64,000 nucleotides of DNA, from contig NZ_AP024269.1 in NCBI RefSeq assembly GCF_016629525.1, positions 2,170,001 through 2,234,000 on the forward strand. The letters are read 5' to 3'. Shown piece by piece: positions 8,267 to 17,304 of this stretch. The notes below the pieces were generated by a model that saw only the letters and a program-made list of their open reading frames with translations, searched no databases and was not told the DNA's origin. Source of the stretch: Kaistia sp. 32K. Lineage in GTDB: Bacteria > Pseudomonadota > Alphaproteobacteria > Rhizobiales > Kaistiaceae. Position 1 is the first letter of the stretch. Every line of letters begins with the position of its first letter. Position numbers and translations under genes: made by a program.

Positions 8267-9001
8267 ATGATCGCAGTGTCCCAGCACCCCGCGCCGACGC
8301 TTGCCCGCGCCCAACATCCGACCCAGCAGATCTTCCAACGCGACTGGCTGATCTACCGGAAGATGGTCGACAACAACTACCTCTTCCACCGCGAGGCCTA
8401 TGCCTGCCTGCACCATGTCCTCATCAGCGAGATGATGCGGCCGTTCTCCTTCCTCGATGTCGCCTGCGGCGATGCGAGCGCAAGCGTCGCCGCGCTGCGC
8501 GGCACGGCGGTCGCCCGTTACGAGGGCATCGACCTGTCGCGCGCCGCCCTCGACATGGCGGAACTGGCGCTGGCGGAACTCGACTGTCCCACGGTCCTGA
8601 ACGAGGGCGATTTCGCCGAATTGCTGCCGCTGCGCAGCGAGCCGGCCGACGTGATCTGGATCGGGCTGTCGCTGCACCATTTCCAGACGCCCGAGAAGCT
8701 CGGGCTCATGCGGGCGGCGAGGGCGCTGCTCGCCGAGGGTGGACGCTTCTTGATCTACGAGAACTCCAGCCCGGATGGCGAGGATCGGGACGGGTGGCTG
8801 CGCCGCCTGGAGGCGCAGCGTCCGTTCTGGAGCGCCTATGACGACGCCGAGTGGGAGGTGGTCTGGAATCACATCTCCCGGGCGGACTATCCGGAGACCC
8901 CGTCGACCTGGGCGATGCTCGGCCAGGAGGCCGGCTTCGACCGGGTCCGCGAGTTGTTCGTGGCGCCGAGCGATCTCATCCGGCTCTACAGCTTCGATTG
9001 A
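8267..9001 (+). CDS. Class I SAM-dependent methyltransferase
   Basis: A 244-residue protein. SAM-binding motif I is FLDVACGDAS near residues 61-70, followed by an acidic ribose-binding strand (YEGIDLS) and a post-motif region VIWIGLSLHHFQTPEKL typical of Methyltransf_11/25/12 domains. The acceptor cannot be predicted. It stands alone: 161 bases separate it from the preceding operon, and it converges with the exopolysaccharide gene cluster, whose last stop is 5 bases away. It could belong functionally with the polysaccharide genes (sugar or lipid methylation), but this is only proximity. Confidence 0.85.
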   Translation: MIAVSQHPAPTLARAQHPTQQIFQRDWLIYRKMVDNNYLFHREAYACLHHVLISEMMRPFSFLDVACGDASASVAALRGTAVARYEGIDLSRAALDMAELALAELDCPTVLNEGDFAELLPLRSEPADVIWIGLSLHHFQTPEKLGLMRAARALLAEGGRFLIYENSSPDGEDRDGWLRRLEAQRPFWSAYDDAEWEVVWNHISRADYPETPSTWAMLGQEAGFDRVRELFVAPSDLIRLYSFD

Positions 9002-9006
9002 TTTGC

Positions 9007-10248
9007 CTACGCGGTCCTCGGCAACGTCACTGGGCCGAAGACGAGCGGTGGCGGTGGCTGGGCCCGGGCGGCCGGCCGTCGCGCCTTCCATTCCAGCGCA
9101 TAGGCGCCCCACAGCAATCCGTAGATCAGGAAGACATGCCGCCAGTGATCGTTGTCGATCACGTTGTGGATCAGGAGATGGCCGATATAGACGGCGTAGA
9201 CGCACTGGATGAACGGCGTCCACGGACGGGCCCGGAACAGCAGCGGGGTCGAGATCACCAGGGTCCAGACGACGAGGGCGATGTAGGAGAAGCCGCCGAG
9301 CCAGCCATAGGCGGTGAAGCCCTTCAGCCACATATTGTGCTCGTCCTCGCCCATCATCTTGCCGAACTCGAACGGCCCGAGCCCGAGTGGATGCTCCTGG
9401 ATCAGGAAGAAGCCGATGATGTGCCGTTCGAAACGCCCGAGCCGGCCGCCGTCATATTCCTGCACCAGTTTGAAGCGCTGGGCGAAGAGATCCTGGACCA
9501 GCGGAATCGAGAGCAGCAGCGCCAGCAGCAGCGCGACGGCGAGCAGTCCACCGGCGATATAGGCGATCATCCGCAGCCTGTGGCTCTGGCGCGGCTCGGA
9601 GATGAAGGCGAGCACGGTGATGAGCAGCAGCGCGACGACCGCCAGGCCCCAGGCGGCGCGCGAGAAAGACAGGAATACGCCCGCCAGCAGGATGCCGATG
9701 CCGAGCAGTCGCCAGCCCGAGTTGCTGAGCCGGTCCGTCAGCACGGCGCGGGTCATAACGATCAGCGGCAGGATCATGAAGGGGCCGAAGACGTTCGGAT
9801 CCTTGAACGCGCCCTTGGCGCGGTCATAGAGCGTGAAGATCGAGGCATAGGGGATGGCGCCGAAATAGCCGAGGATGCCGAGCAGCGCGCAGACAATCGC
9901 CGACGCGATGTAGCTTCGCTCGATCACCTTGAGGCGGCGTTCGGTGTCCACCTGCATCACGGCGGCGAAGAAGATCGAGGAGATGATCAGGAAGCCCGTC
10001 GTCGCCATGTAGATGGCCGGCTTCTGGAACGCCTTCAGCTCCCAGAACGAGAGAATGCCGCCGCTCATATAGAGCAGCATCAGCACGATCATCGGCAACA
10101 TCGGCCGACTCAGCCGGAGCCCGAGGAAGGACCAGACGACGACGACGGCGCAGAGCAGCAGATCGGACGGGGCCGGCTCGAACAGCACGAAGCCGCTCAG
10201 GAAGACGAGAATGCCGATGACGGCATTCCCGACCATGCGGGCTGGCAT
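9007..10248 (-). CDS. O-antigen ligase / Wzy polymerase-like membrane protein
   Basis: A polytopic membrane protein of about 413 residues with roughly ten or more hydrophobic segments. Its family feature is a long periplasmic loop near the C-terminal third (about FERHIIGFFLIQEHPLGLGPFEFGKM followed by DEHNMWLKGFTAYG), with the conserved His in EHN as in the WaaL/Wzy PF04932 family. The start is set at the ATG at 10248, preceded by a GACGAGG ribosome-binding site; GTG codons at 10266 and 10269 are alternatives, and a much longer open frame upstream is a shadow of the sugar transferase gene. It follows that transferase on the same strand. It probably polymerises or ligates lipid-linked exopolysaccharide repeats in the periplasm. 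Confidence 0.88.
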   Translation of the reverse strand: MPARMVGNAVIGILVFLSGFVLFEPAPSDLLLCAVVVVWSFLGLRLSRPMLPMIVLMLLYMSGGILSFWELKAFQKPAIYMATTGFLIISSIFFAAVMQVDTERRLKVIERSYIASAIVCALLGILGYFGAIPYASIFTLYDRAKGAFKDPNVFGPFMILPLIVMTRAVLTDRLSNSGWRLLGIGILLAGVFLSFSRAAWGLAVVALLLITVLAFISEPRQSHRLRMIAYIAGGLLAVALLLALLLSIPLVQDLFAQRFKLVQEYDGGRLGRFERHIIGFFLIQEHPLGLGPFEFGKMMGEDEHNMWLKGFTAYGWLGGFSYIALVVWTLVISTPLLFRARPWTPFIQCVYAVYIGHLLIHNVIDNDHWRHVFLIYGLLWGAYALEWKARRPAARAQPPPPLVFGPVTLPRTA

Positions 10249-10274
10249 TGCCCGGGGCCTCGTCACCACCCGGA

Positions 10275-11771
10275 TCAATAGGCGTTCTCGTTGTTGCTGA
10301 GCAGGGCGAACGGCGTCATCACCAGGATGTAGAGGTCGAACAGCACCGACCACCTTTCGATGTAGTCGAGATCGAACTCGACCCGGCGGCGGATCTTGTC
10401 GGGCGTATCGACCTCGCCGCGCCATCCGTTGATCTGCGCCCAGCCCGTCACTCCGGGCTTCACCTTGTGGCGGGCGAAATAGCCGTCGACCACCTCGTCC
10501 CAGAGCCGGTTGGCGGTATGGGCGTTGACGGCGTGGGGGCGGGGACCGACCAGCGAGAGCTCGCCGCGCAGGACGTTGACGAGCTGCGGCAGCTCGTCGA
10601 TCGACGAGCGACGGATGAAGCGACCGATCCGGGTGACCCGCGGGTCGTCCTTGGTCACCGCCACCTTGGCGGTGGGATCGCTCATGTGGTGGTACATCGA
10701 GCGGAACTTGAAGACGTCGATGACCTCGTTGTTGAAGCCGTAGCGCTTCTGCCGGAACAGCACCGGTCCCGGACTGTCGAGCCGGATCGCGATGGCGGTC
10801 AAGAGCATGAGCGGCGACAGCAAGATCAGGGCCAGGCTGGCGATGACGAGATCGAACGCCCGCTTCAGGATCGAGGCCCATCCGGCGATCGGCCGGTCGA
10901 ACAGGTCGAGCAGCGGCACCGGGCCGATATAGGAATAGGAGCGGGGCGTGAAACGCAGCTTGCTGCTGAGCGCCGAGATGCGAATATCGACCGGCAGGAC
11001 CCAGAGCTGCTTCAGGAGCTGCAGCACGCGGTTCTCGGCGGAGAGGGGCAGGGCGACAATCAGGAGGTCGATGCGGGCGAGCCTGGCGAACTCCACCAGT
11101 TCGGCGACCGTGCCGAGTTTCGGCACGCCGGCGACTTCCTCCGGCGAACGGTCGTCGCCGCGATCGTCGAAAATGCCGTAGACGCGAACGTCGGTGCTGG
11201 TGGCTTCGCCGAGGCTCTCGAGCAGCTCCGCCGCGTTGTCGCCGCCGCCGACGATCACCGCGCGCCGCTCCAGCCGTCCGGCCCGCGTCCAGCGCGCGAC
11301 CAGCGACGCCACGACGACGCGTTCCAGGATGAAGAAGGCGGCGCCGATGAGGAACATCAGCCCGAGCCAGCTGCGCTTGCTGCCGGTCTCGACCCCGAAG
11401 AAGAAGCTGCCGGCCGCCACGATGGCGATCGTCACCGCCCAGCAGACCAGGATGCGCGGCAGGATCGCGAGATAGTCGCGAAGCGCCGCGACCGAATAAC
11501 CGCCGAGATAGCGGATGCCGAGGATGGCGATCAGCGGCGCGGCGATGACGAGCACCAATTCGCTCCAGCCGGCGCCGGCGGCACCCTGCAGAACCGTGAA
11601 GACGCCGCCGATGGCGACGAGAACGGATGCTTCGGTGGCCTGGACGGCGCTCGCCAGCAGGCGCGGCGACAGCGCTTCCGACGACAGTCCCGCCGCCACG
11701 CGACGCGCATGGGCGTTGAGGGAGATGCGGCTCGATGGAGTGCCCGCGCTGGATGATTGTTCGATCGTCAT
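10275..11771 (-). CDS. Undecaprenyl-phosphate glycosylphosphotransferase (exopolysaccharide initiating enzyme, WcaJ/PssY-like)
   Basis: About 498 residues with the two-part architecture of the polyprenyl glycosylphosphotransferase family. An N-terminal region has several membrane helices and a CoA-binding-like Rossmann segment (RRAVIVGGGDNAAELL). The C-terminal catalytic domain holds a membrane-inserted hairpin, then SPGPVLFRQKRYG, FKFRSM, SSIDELPQLVNVLRGELSLVGPRP and KPGVTGWAQINGWRG. It transfers a hexose-1-phosphate onto undecaprenyl phosphate, the first step of repeat-unit assembly. The ATG at 11771 is preferred over a GTG at 11801, though neither has a strong ribosome-binding site. It is encoded between a GT4 glycosyltransferase and the polymerase/ligase. 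Confidence 0.94.
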   Translation of the reverse strand: MTIEQSSSAGTPSSRISLNAHARRVAAGLSSEALSPRLLASAVQATEASVLVAIGGVFTVLQGAAGAGWSELVLVIAAPLIAILGIRYLGGYSVAALRDYLAILPRILVCWAVTIAIVAAGSFFFGVETGSKRSWLGLMFLIGAAFFILERVVVASLVARWTRAGRLERRAVIVGGGDNAAELLESLGEATSTDVRVYGIFDDRGDDRSPEEVAGVPKLGTVAELVEFARLARIDLLIVALPLSAENRVLQLLKQLWVLPVDIRISALSSKLRFTPRSYSYIGPVPLLDLFDRPIAGWASILKRAFDLVIASLALILLSPLMLLTAIAIRLDSPGPVLFRQKRYGFNNEVIDVFKFRSMYHHMSDPTAKVAVTKDDPRVTRIGRFIRRSSIDELPQLVNVLRGELSLVGPRPHAVNAHTANRLWDEVVDGYFARHKVKPGVTGWAQINGWRGEVDTPDKIRRRVEFDLDYIERWSVLFDLYILVMTPFALLSNNENAY

Positions 11772-11886
11772 GGCCTGCCGGTTACCGAAGCGACGCGACA
11801 CTCTAGCTACGTCAGGCTAACAAACCTTTGCCGATCGGCACGCGTTTCGAGCGAAGTCCAGACGGCGCAATCCCCGGTCGCGGCGG

Positions 11887-13089
11887 CTAAAGAATGGGTC
11901 GCTTGTCCAGGCCGGGAGCCGGACGTCCGGCCCGGCAGTCGCGATAGAGCGCGCTGACTACTTCCGTCATGTGGTCGATCGAGAAGCGCGGCCGGACGAT
12001 TTCGCGCAGCCGGGAAGCGTCTTCGCTGGCTCGCCGGGGATCGTCGAGCTGCTCAGCCATGGCATCGGCCAGCGCCTCGACATCGCCGGGCGGCACCAGA
12101 CGGACGCTTTCGGGGCCGAAGATCTCGGGAATGCCGCCGACCCGCGTGGCGACGAGCGGACGAGCGGCTGCCGCAGCCTCGAGCACGACATAGGGCATCG
12201 ATTCGGCGCGCGAAGGCACGACCACGACCTTGGCCATGGCAAAGGCCTTGCGCGTCGCCGTGGCGGGATGGATGCGCGTCGTCGTATCGAGGCCGAGCCG
12301 GCGCACCTGCTCCTCGTAGCGCGCCTTGTCGGGGCCGTCGCCGACGAGCTCCGCCGTTGGCGCGACGCCCCGGCGATCGCGCAGGCGGGCGAGCGCGTCG
12401 ACGAAGACGTCCGTACCCTTCAGGTCGCGCATCATGCCGATATAGAGGAAGTCGGCCGCGGCGGGTTCGGTCTCGATCGGATCGAACTCCTCGTCGCGGA
12501 TGCCGTTCGGCACGATCCGCCAGGGCTTTTTCGGCGCCCCGACCTTGCGCGCATAGGTGTCCGCCTCATAGCGGCTGACGAAGATGAACGCGTCGGTCAG
12601 GCGTTCCATGAAGTGCTCGATACGGAAGAACATCCGCCCCGAGCGCGTCGCGGGATCGTAGTGCAGGCTTCCGCCATGCGGACAGTAGATGCGAGCCACG
12701 CTGGAACCAAAGACCCGCAAGAGCGTGCCGATGATCCGGCCATACACGCCGCCCTTGGCGCCATGCGTATGGAGGATATCGGGATTGAGCGCCTTGATGC
12801 GGCGGAAGAGCCGCAGGAAGGCGAGAAAATCGGTCGGCGACACATGCCGCTTCATCGGCGTTCGGTGCAGGCCCAGTTCAAGATGGGGAACAAGCTGCTG
12901 GAAGAGCTCTTCCTCGCGCGCGCCGCCCGTCGACGAGTCGCAGACGACGCCGACGCTGTAGCCCTCGGCAGCCTGCGCCTCGGCGAGATCGCGGACATGC
13001 CGGAAGATTCCGCCGACGGGAGAACGAAAGACGTGAACGATCCTTAGCTTGCCGTCAGCGGGCGCATGAGGGTCGTTCCGATCTGTCAT
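11887..13089 (-). CDS. Glycosyltransferase family 4 (GT-B fold), exopolysaccharide biosynthesis
   Basis: A 400-residue GT-B glycosyltransferase. The N-terminal GT4-type region reads RIVHVFRSPVGGIFRHVRDLA, with ILHTHGAKGGVYGRIIG at the domain interface. The C-terminal nucleotide-sugar domain has FLYIGMMRDLKGTDVFVDAL and the conserved ESMPYVVLEAAAAARPLVATRVGGIPEI, an E-x7-E type motif. It acts in the cytoplasm adding a sugar to the lipid-linked repeat. Its start is 4 bases downstream of the Wza-like gene's stop, so the two are co-transcribed. Confidence 0.94.
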   Translation of the reverse strand: MTDRNDPHAPADGKLRIVHVFRSPVGGIFRHVRDLAEAQAAEGYSVGVVCDSSTGGAREEELFQQLVPHLELGLHRTPMKRHVSPTDFLAFLRLFRRIKALNPDILHTHGAKGGVYGRIIGTLLRVFGSSVARIYCPHGGSLHYDPATRSGRMFFRIEHFMERLTDAFIFVSRYEADTYARKVGAPKKPWRIVPNGIRDEEFDPIETEPAAADFLYIGMMRDLKGTDVFVDALARLRDRRGVAPTAELVGDGPDKARYEEQVRRLGLDTTTRIHPATATRKAFAMAKVVVVPSRAESMPYVVLEAAAAARPLVATRVGGIPEIFGPESVRLVPPGDVEALADAMAEQLDDPRRASEDASRLREIVRPRFSIDHMTEVVSALYRDCRAGRPAPGLDKRPIL

Positions 13090-13093
13090 CGTG

Positions 13094-13657
13094 TCAGAAA
13101 AGGCGCTCGCGAACGTTGACGGTGTCGCCGGGATAGATCGGCTGCGTCGGCAATAGCCGGACAGTCGTGACTTTTCCGTTCACCTGCCGCGTCACGTCGA
13201 CATCGGCCCGCTGCGCACGCGGGGTGAAGCCGCCCGCGATCGCAACCGCCGTCTGAGCGGTCATGCCGTTCACGTAAGGGTACTGGCCGGCACTGGTGAC
13301 CTCGCCCATGATGAAGAAGGGCCGGTAGCGGTCGACCTCGACCGAGACGTCCGGATTGCGGACGAAGCCCTTGCGCAGCTTGGCGGCGATATCGCCTTCC
13401 ATCTCCTGCGTGCTGCGGCCCCGCGCGGCGATCGCGCCGACCAGCGGCATCGAGATGTAGCCGGCCTGATCGATCGTGTAGGTGTTGGAGAGATCCGCCT
13501 GGCCGAACACGACGACGCGCAGGCGATCGCCGCTGTCGAGGCGGTAGGGAGCGATCAGCGCCTTGTAGGTGGCCGGGTCCTGGGGCGGATAGGACGAGGC
13601 GCAGCCGGCGAGCAGGCTGGCGCCAATCAAGGCCGCGACAAGCAAGGAAAATCGCAT
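13094..13657 (-). CDS. Polysaccharide export lipoprotein, Wza/ExoF-like, short form
   Basis: A 187-residue outer-membrane export protein. The N-terminus is a lipoprotein signal peptide with lipobox LLAGC. It is followed by a Poly_export domain (YRLDSGDRLRVVVFGQADLSNTYTIDQAGYI, PLVGAIAARGRS) and an SLBB-type segment (GEVTSAGQYPYVNGMTAQTAVAIAGGFTPRAQ). At 187 residues it matches the short alphaproteobacterial form rather than the 370-residue E. coli Wza. It is the first gene of the leftward exopolysaccharide operon and is divergent from the Wzz/Wzc-like gene, the usual partner spanning the periplasm. Confidence 0.94.
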   Translation of the reverse strand: MRFSLLVAALIGASLLAGCASSYPPQDPATYKALIAPYRLDSGDRLRVVVFGQADLSNTYTIDQAGYISMPLVGAIAARGRSTQEMEGDIAAKLRKGFVRNPDVSVEVDRYRPFFIMGEVTSAGQYPYVNGMTAQTAVAIAGGFTPRAQRADVDVTRQVNGKVTTVRLLPTQPIYPGDTVNVRERLF

Positions 13658-13812
13658 CGTTAAGGCGTCCGGATCACTAAGGAATCTGTAATCCGGACTG
13701 TCAGCTTGCCATGGTTAATGTCGGGTAAATCGCCGACCGCCGTGGTAACAACCTGCGAGAGTATTTACCGCGCCGCGGCGTGAATTAACGCCATGGTTAC
13801 CCTGATTCCACG
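13658..13812. promoter_or_regulatory. Divergent promoter region of the exopolysaccharide export genes, with two CtrA-like sites
   Basis: This 155-bp region separates the Wza-like gene from the Wzz/Wzc-like gene. Two sequences resemble the alphaproteobacterial CtrA box TTAA-N7-TTAA with seven of eight defined bases: TTAA-N7-TAAA at 13715-13729 and TTAA-N7-GTTA at 13785-13799. Both lie in an AT-richer stretch. CtrA control is an inference from the match only; the second site is 13 bases from the first possible start codon, which would suit repression. Confidence 0.35.
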
Positions 13813-15978
13813 ATGATGCCGCATCGGCAAGAGATCATGCCAAGAGGGTCATGCGCGGATATGGCGGACGGGCGTTTCGGACAAATCGATGATGTCGAAC
13901 TCGACATGCGCGCGCTGCTTGGCGCGTTGCTGCGGGCGTTGCCGCTGCTTCTCATCTTCAGCCTGCTGTTCGCAGCCGCCCTCTATATCGGCCTGAACTT
14001 CGTCACGCCCCGCTATACCGCCTCCGCCAGGATCCTGATCGAGAGCGGCGAATCGGACATCACGCGCGCCGGCTCCGGCACCGAGGAGGTGAGGGCGCTG
14101 CTCGATTCGGAAGGCATCGCCAGCCAGGTCGAGCTGATCAATTCGCGCGATCTCGCCACAACGGTTGTCAATGCGCTCGGCCTGTCGTCGCTCAAGGAAT
14201 TCAACAAGCCGCGCTTCCTGCCGTCGTTCGACCAGATGCTGGCCGGCATCGGCCTCGGCCGCCCGACGCCGCAACCCTCCGCCGAAGACCGCGTGCTGCA
14301 GCGTTTTGCCGAGCGGCTCGACGTCTTCTCGGTCGACAAGACGCGCGTCATCAATGTCGGCTTCTCGTCGGTTGACCCGCAGCTGGCGGCCCAGGTCGCC
14401 AACGCCGCGGCGGAGGAATATCTGGCGCTCGAGCGCGAGGCGCGCCGCTCCACCAATGCCGACGCCACCCGCTGGCTCGAATCGCAGATCGCCGATCTCC
14501 GCACCAAGGTCACGGACGCCGAAGCGAAGGTCGAAGCGTTCCGCACCGAGCGCGGCCTCTTCTCCGGCGGGCAGAACAACACGTCGCTCGCGCAGCAGAA
14601 GCTCAACGACCTGAACGCCGAGTTGGCCCGGCTCGTCGCCGCCCGCTCCGCCGCCGAGGCCAAGGCCGAGACGGTGCGCAAGAGCCTCGCCAGCGGCGCG
14701 ACGCCGGACGTGCCGGATGTGCGCGATTCGCAGCTGATCCAGCGCCTGCGCGAACAGCAGGTGGCGCTCCGTGCCCAGATCGCCCAGCTCTCGGCAACGC
14801 TGCTGTCCGGCCATCCGCGTATCAAGGAACTGAACGCCCAGCTCGGCGATCTCGACGGCCAGGTTCGCCGCGAGGTGACGCGCATCCTGCAGAGCCTCGA
14901 AGGCGAGGCCGCGACGGCCCGGGCCCGTGAGGCCGATATCGGCCGCGACATCGCGAACGCCAAGACCGCCACCGGCCAGACCAACGATGCCGAGGTGCAG
15001 CTGCGCGCGCTGGAGCGCGAGGCGACCGCGCAGCGCGACCTGCTCGAAACCTATCTCCGGCGCTATCGCGAAGCCTCCTCGCGCCAGGACGGCAATTATC
15101 TGCCGGCCGACGCCCGCATCATCTCGCGGGCCGCGGTGCCGCTGGAGCCGACCTTCCCGAAGAAGCTGCCGCTGACGATCGCCGCGACGGTCGCCCTGCT
15201 ACTGCTGGTCATCGCCTTCATCCTGGTCCGCGAGCTGACCTCCGGGCGGGCGTTGCGCCGGATCACGGTGGTCGAGCCGCCGACGGCGCGCCTTGCTCCG
15301 GCGCTCGAATCGCCGCCCATCGTGGAAGCGCCGCCAATCGCGGCGCAGCTGCTGACGTCCGAGCCGGCGCTGGCGCGCGGGCTCTCCGCCGAGGCGCAGG
15401 ACGCGCTGAACGCCATCGCCGACCGCATCGTCGACGCCAAGGCGCGTCGCGTCCTGGTCTCCACAACTGATGCCGACCCGGCGATCGGCCGGCCGCTCGC
15501 GGCAGTCTCGCTCGCGCGCACGCTGGCGCGGCGCGGGCATCGCGTGCTCCTGATCGATCTTTATCCCGACGAGGCGGACAGCCAGGCGATGGCTGTCGAG
15601 GCACGCCGGCCGGGTCTTGCCGAGCTCTACGCCGGCGACGCCTCCTTCGATGCGGTGATCTTCCGCGATCGACGCTCGCGCGCCCATGTCATTCCGCGCG
15701 GGCTCGCCGCGTTCGGCGCCGATGAGGCCGTCGCCGAGCGATTCGCCGAGATCCTCGACGCGCTCGACCAGACCTACGACCAGATCCTGCTCGATGCGGG
15801 TCCGGATCTGGCCGAGCGGCTGGCGCCGAAGACCGGCGCTACGATCCTGGTCGGGGAGGGTGACGACAAGGATCCCGCCACGGCCGAGGCCTATGAGGCG
15901 ATGAAGCAGGCGGCTTCTGGCGAAGTCATGCTGCTGATCGCCGCGGCGCCGGCGAAGCGCGAAGTCGAGCCGGCCTGA
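13813..15978 (+). CDS. Wzz/ExoP-like polysaccharide co-polymerase with a degenerate kinase-like C-terminal domain
   Basis: A 721-residue inner-membrane protein. An N-terminal Wzz domain starts with a membrane helix at about residues 42-60. A long periplasmic coiled coil of arginine, alanine and glutamate-rich helices follows, then a second helix near 454-473. The cytoplasmic C-terminus (about 545-721) has the order of a bacterial tyrosine-kinase domain: VLVSTTDADPAIGRPLAAVSLARTL, VLLIDLYPDEAD, DQILLDAGPDL. The Walker A lysine motif GK[ST] is absent, and the C-terminus lacks the usual tyrosine cluster. It probably sets chain length or scaffolds export without autophosphorylation. Starts at 13813, 13837 and 13861 are possible. 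The stop TGA abuts the opposing TCA of the next gene. Confidence 0.9.
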   Translation: MMPHRQEIMPRGSCADMADGRFGQIDDVELDMRALLGALLRALPLLLIFSLLFAAALYIGLNFVTPRYTASARILIESGESDITRAGSGTEEVRALLDSEGIASQVELINSRDLATTVVNALGLSSLKEFNKPRFLPSFDQMLAGIGLGRPTPQPSAEDRVLQRFAERLDVFSVDKTRVINVGFSSVDPQLAAQVANAAAEEYLALEREARRSTNADATRWLESQIADLRTKVTDAEAKVEAFRTERGLFSGGQNNTSLAQQKLNDLNAELARLVAARSAAEAKAETVRKSLASGATPDVPDVRDSQLIQRLREQQVALRAQIAQLSATLLSGHPRIKELNAQLGDLDGQVRREVTRILQSLEGEAATARAREADIGRDIANAKTATGQTNDAEVQLRALEREATAQRDLLETYLRRYREASSRQDGNYLPADARIISRAAVPLEPTFPKKLPLTIAATVALLLLVIAFILVRELTSGRALRRITVVEPPTARLAPALESPPIVEAPPIAAQLLTSEPALARGLSAEAQDALNAIADRIVDAKARRVLVSTTDADPAIGRPLAAVSLARTLARRGHRVLLIDLYPDEADSQAMAVEARRPGLAELYAGDASFDAVIFRDRRSRAHVIPRGLAAFGADEAVAERFAEILDALDQTYDQILLDAGPDLAERLAPKTGATILVGEGDDKDPATAEAYEAMKQAASGEVMLLIAAAPAKREVEPA

Positions 15979-17190
15979 TCAGTCGGCGTCGGCCGCAGGC
16001 TTTTCCGTCTTTCCGCGCCAGCGCCGGATCTTCTTTGCCAACTGCCAGAGTTTTGGGTTGTCCCGGATCGTCCGTTCGAGATGATCGATCGCCCGGAACA
16101 ATCCCGTCGCCACGCGCCCGGCGAGCGTGACCGGCACGATCGCCCGGACATGCGGCTCGTTCTCGTCGAGCCAGGACGCCTTGTAGCGCTCGTCGCCGCG
16201 ACCGAGGTCGAAGGAGGCGAGGCCGCGCTCGCAACTAGCCGCGATCACCTCATAGAGCATCAGCTCGCCGGGGCTGACCCGGCGCCAGTCGTCGTTCGAC
16301 ACCGACATGAAATAACCGCTCAGGCGGCCGGACAGCGCGCCGCTGCCGAAAATGGCGCGAATGCCGCCGTCAAATTCGAGCGCGTCGAGTTCGATCAAGG
16401 CACTGTCGTCGCCCGCCCAACGGCGCTGCACAAGCGCGCGGAAGAAGTCGGCCACACCCGGCTCTGCAAAACTGTCGGCGATGCCCTGCTCGCGGAACCA
16501 GGCGGATTTCTGCTGGAAATAGCTCTCGAGGATCGCCAGCGCCTCGTCCTCCGACGCAGCCCGCCGCAGCACCGAGCCGCCTACCGGGGCGAGCGTGTTC
16601 GCCTGCCAGCGTCGCTTCTTGGTTTTCTTGGCGCCGCGATGGGCGGCCAGCACCTTGGTGAAATCCGGCTCCAGACGCATCATGCTGACGTCGCAGCGCG
16701 CGGGCCGGGCCTCGGGATGGCCGGCGAGGGGATTCTCCAATCCGGCCCAGCGGACCGGCTGGGCATCGAGATCGAACAGATCGACGCCGCGCATCGCGGC
16801 CGCGACCCGCCGCAGCAGCTCGGCTGTCGCCGCCGGGGTGAGGGCGGCCGCGAACGCCGGATCGAACAGTCCCATGCGGATATTGGCGTGCTCGCCGCCG
16901 AGAAAGCGCGCCACCCTGAGAAGGCGGACCCGCTCGATGCCGAGCGGCAGCACCGCCACCAGCTTGCCCTCGTGGCGGATCGAGACAACAGCGGGGCGAA
17001 TGCGCTGCGGCCCCGTGGCCGCACCGATCCAGCAATCGATCCAGTCAAAGCTTTGATAGACGGAGACGGACGCCCGGCGCTCCAGATCGCGCCATTCCGC
17101 CTCGATGTCGCGGCCCGACGCCATGACGGAGAGATCGAGATCCGCGATCGAGTAGTCCGTTCGCGGCGATAAGGTCTCTGGTCCGTCCAT
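15979..17190 (-). CDS. CelD/BcsL-like GNAT acyltransferase (Acetyltransf_6)
   Basis: A protein of about 403-405 residues; start at ATG 17190 (MDGPETLS) or two codons earlier at 17196. The sequence SVYQSFDWIDCWIGAATG near the N-terminus and the C-terminal GELMLYEVIAASCERGLASFDLGRGDERYKASWL are signatures of the CelD/BcsL acetyltransferase family, which have duplicated GNAT-like folds related to FemAB. Members are common in alphaproteobacterial exopolysaccharide and cellulose loci and are thought to acylate the polymer or its precursor. It converges exactly with the Wzz/Wzc-like gene (stops adjacent) and is divergent from the polysaccharide deacetylase. Confidence 0.85.
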   Translation of the reverse strand: MDGPETLSPRTDYSIADLDLSVMASGRDIEAEWRDLERRASVSVYQSFDWIDCWIGAATGPQRIRPAVVSIRHEGKLVAVLPLGIERVRLLRVARFLGGEHANIRMGLFDPAFAAALTPAATAELLRRVAAAMRGVDLFDLDAQPVRWAGLENPLAGHPEARPARCDVSMMRLEPDFTKVLAAHRGAKKTKKRRWQANTLAPVGGSVLRRAASEDEALAILESYFQQKSAWFREQGIADSFAEPGVADFFRALVQRRWAGDDSALIELDALEFDGGIRAIFGSGALSGRLSGYFMSVSNDDWRRVSPGELMLYEVIAASCERGLASFDLGRGDERYKASWLDENEPHVRAIVPVTLAGRVATGLFRAIDHLERTIRDNPKLWQLAKKIRRWRGKTEKPAADAD

Positions 17191-17304
17191 CTGCAATCTC
17201 TGCGGGCATGCGCTCAGTTTGAGTCAGGCTATCAACCTATCGTAAACATCGCGTTCGTATGAGAATGTCGATGGTTGCGTGCTCTTTGGACGGCTGGATC
17301 GCTG

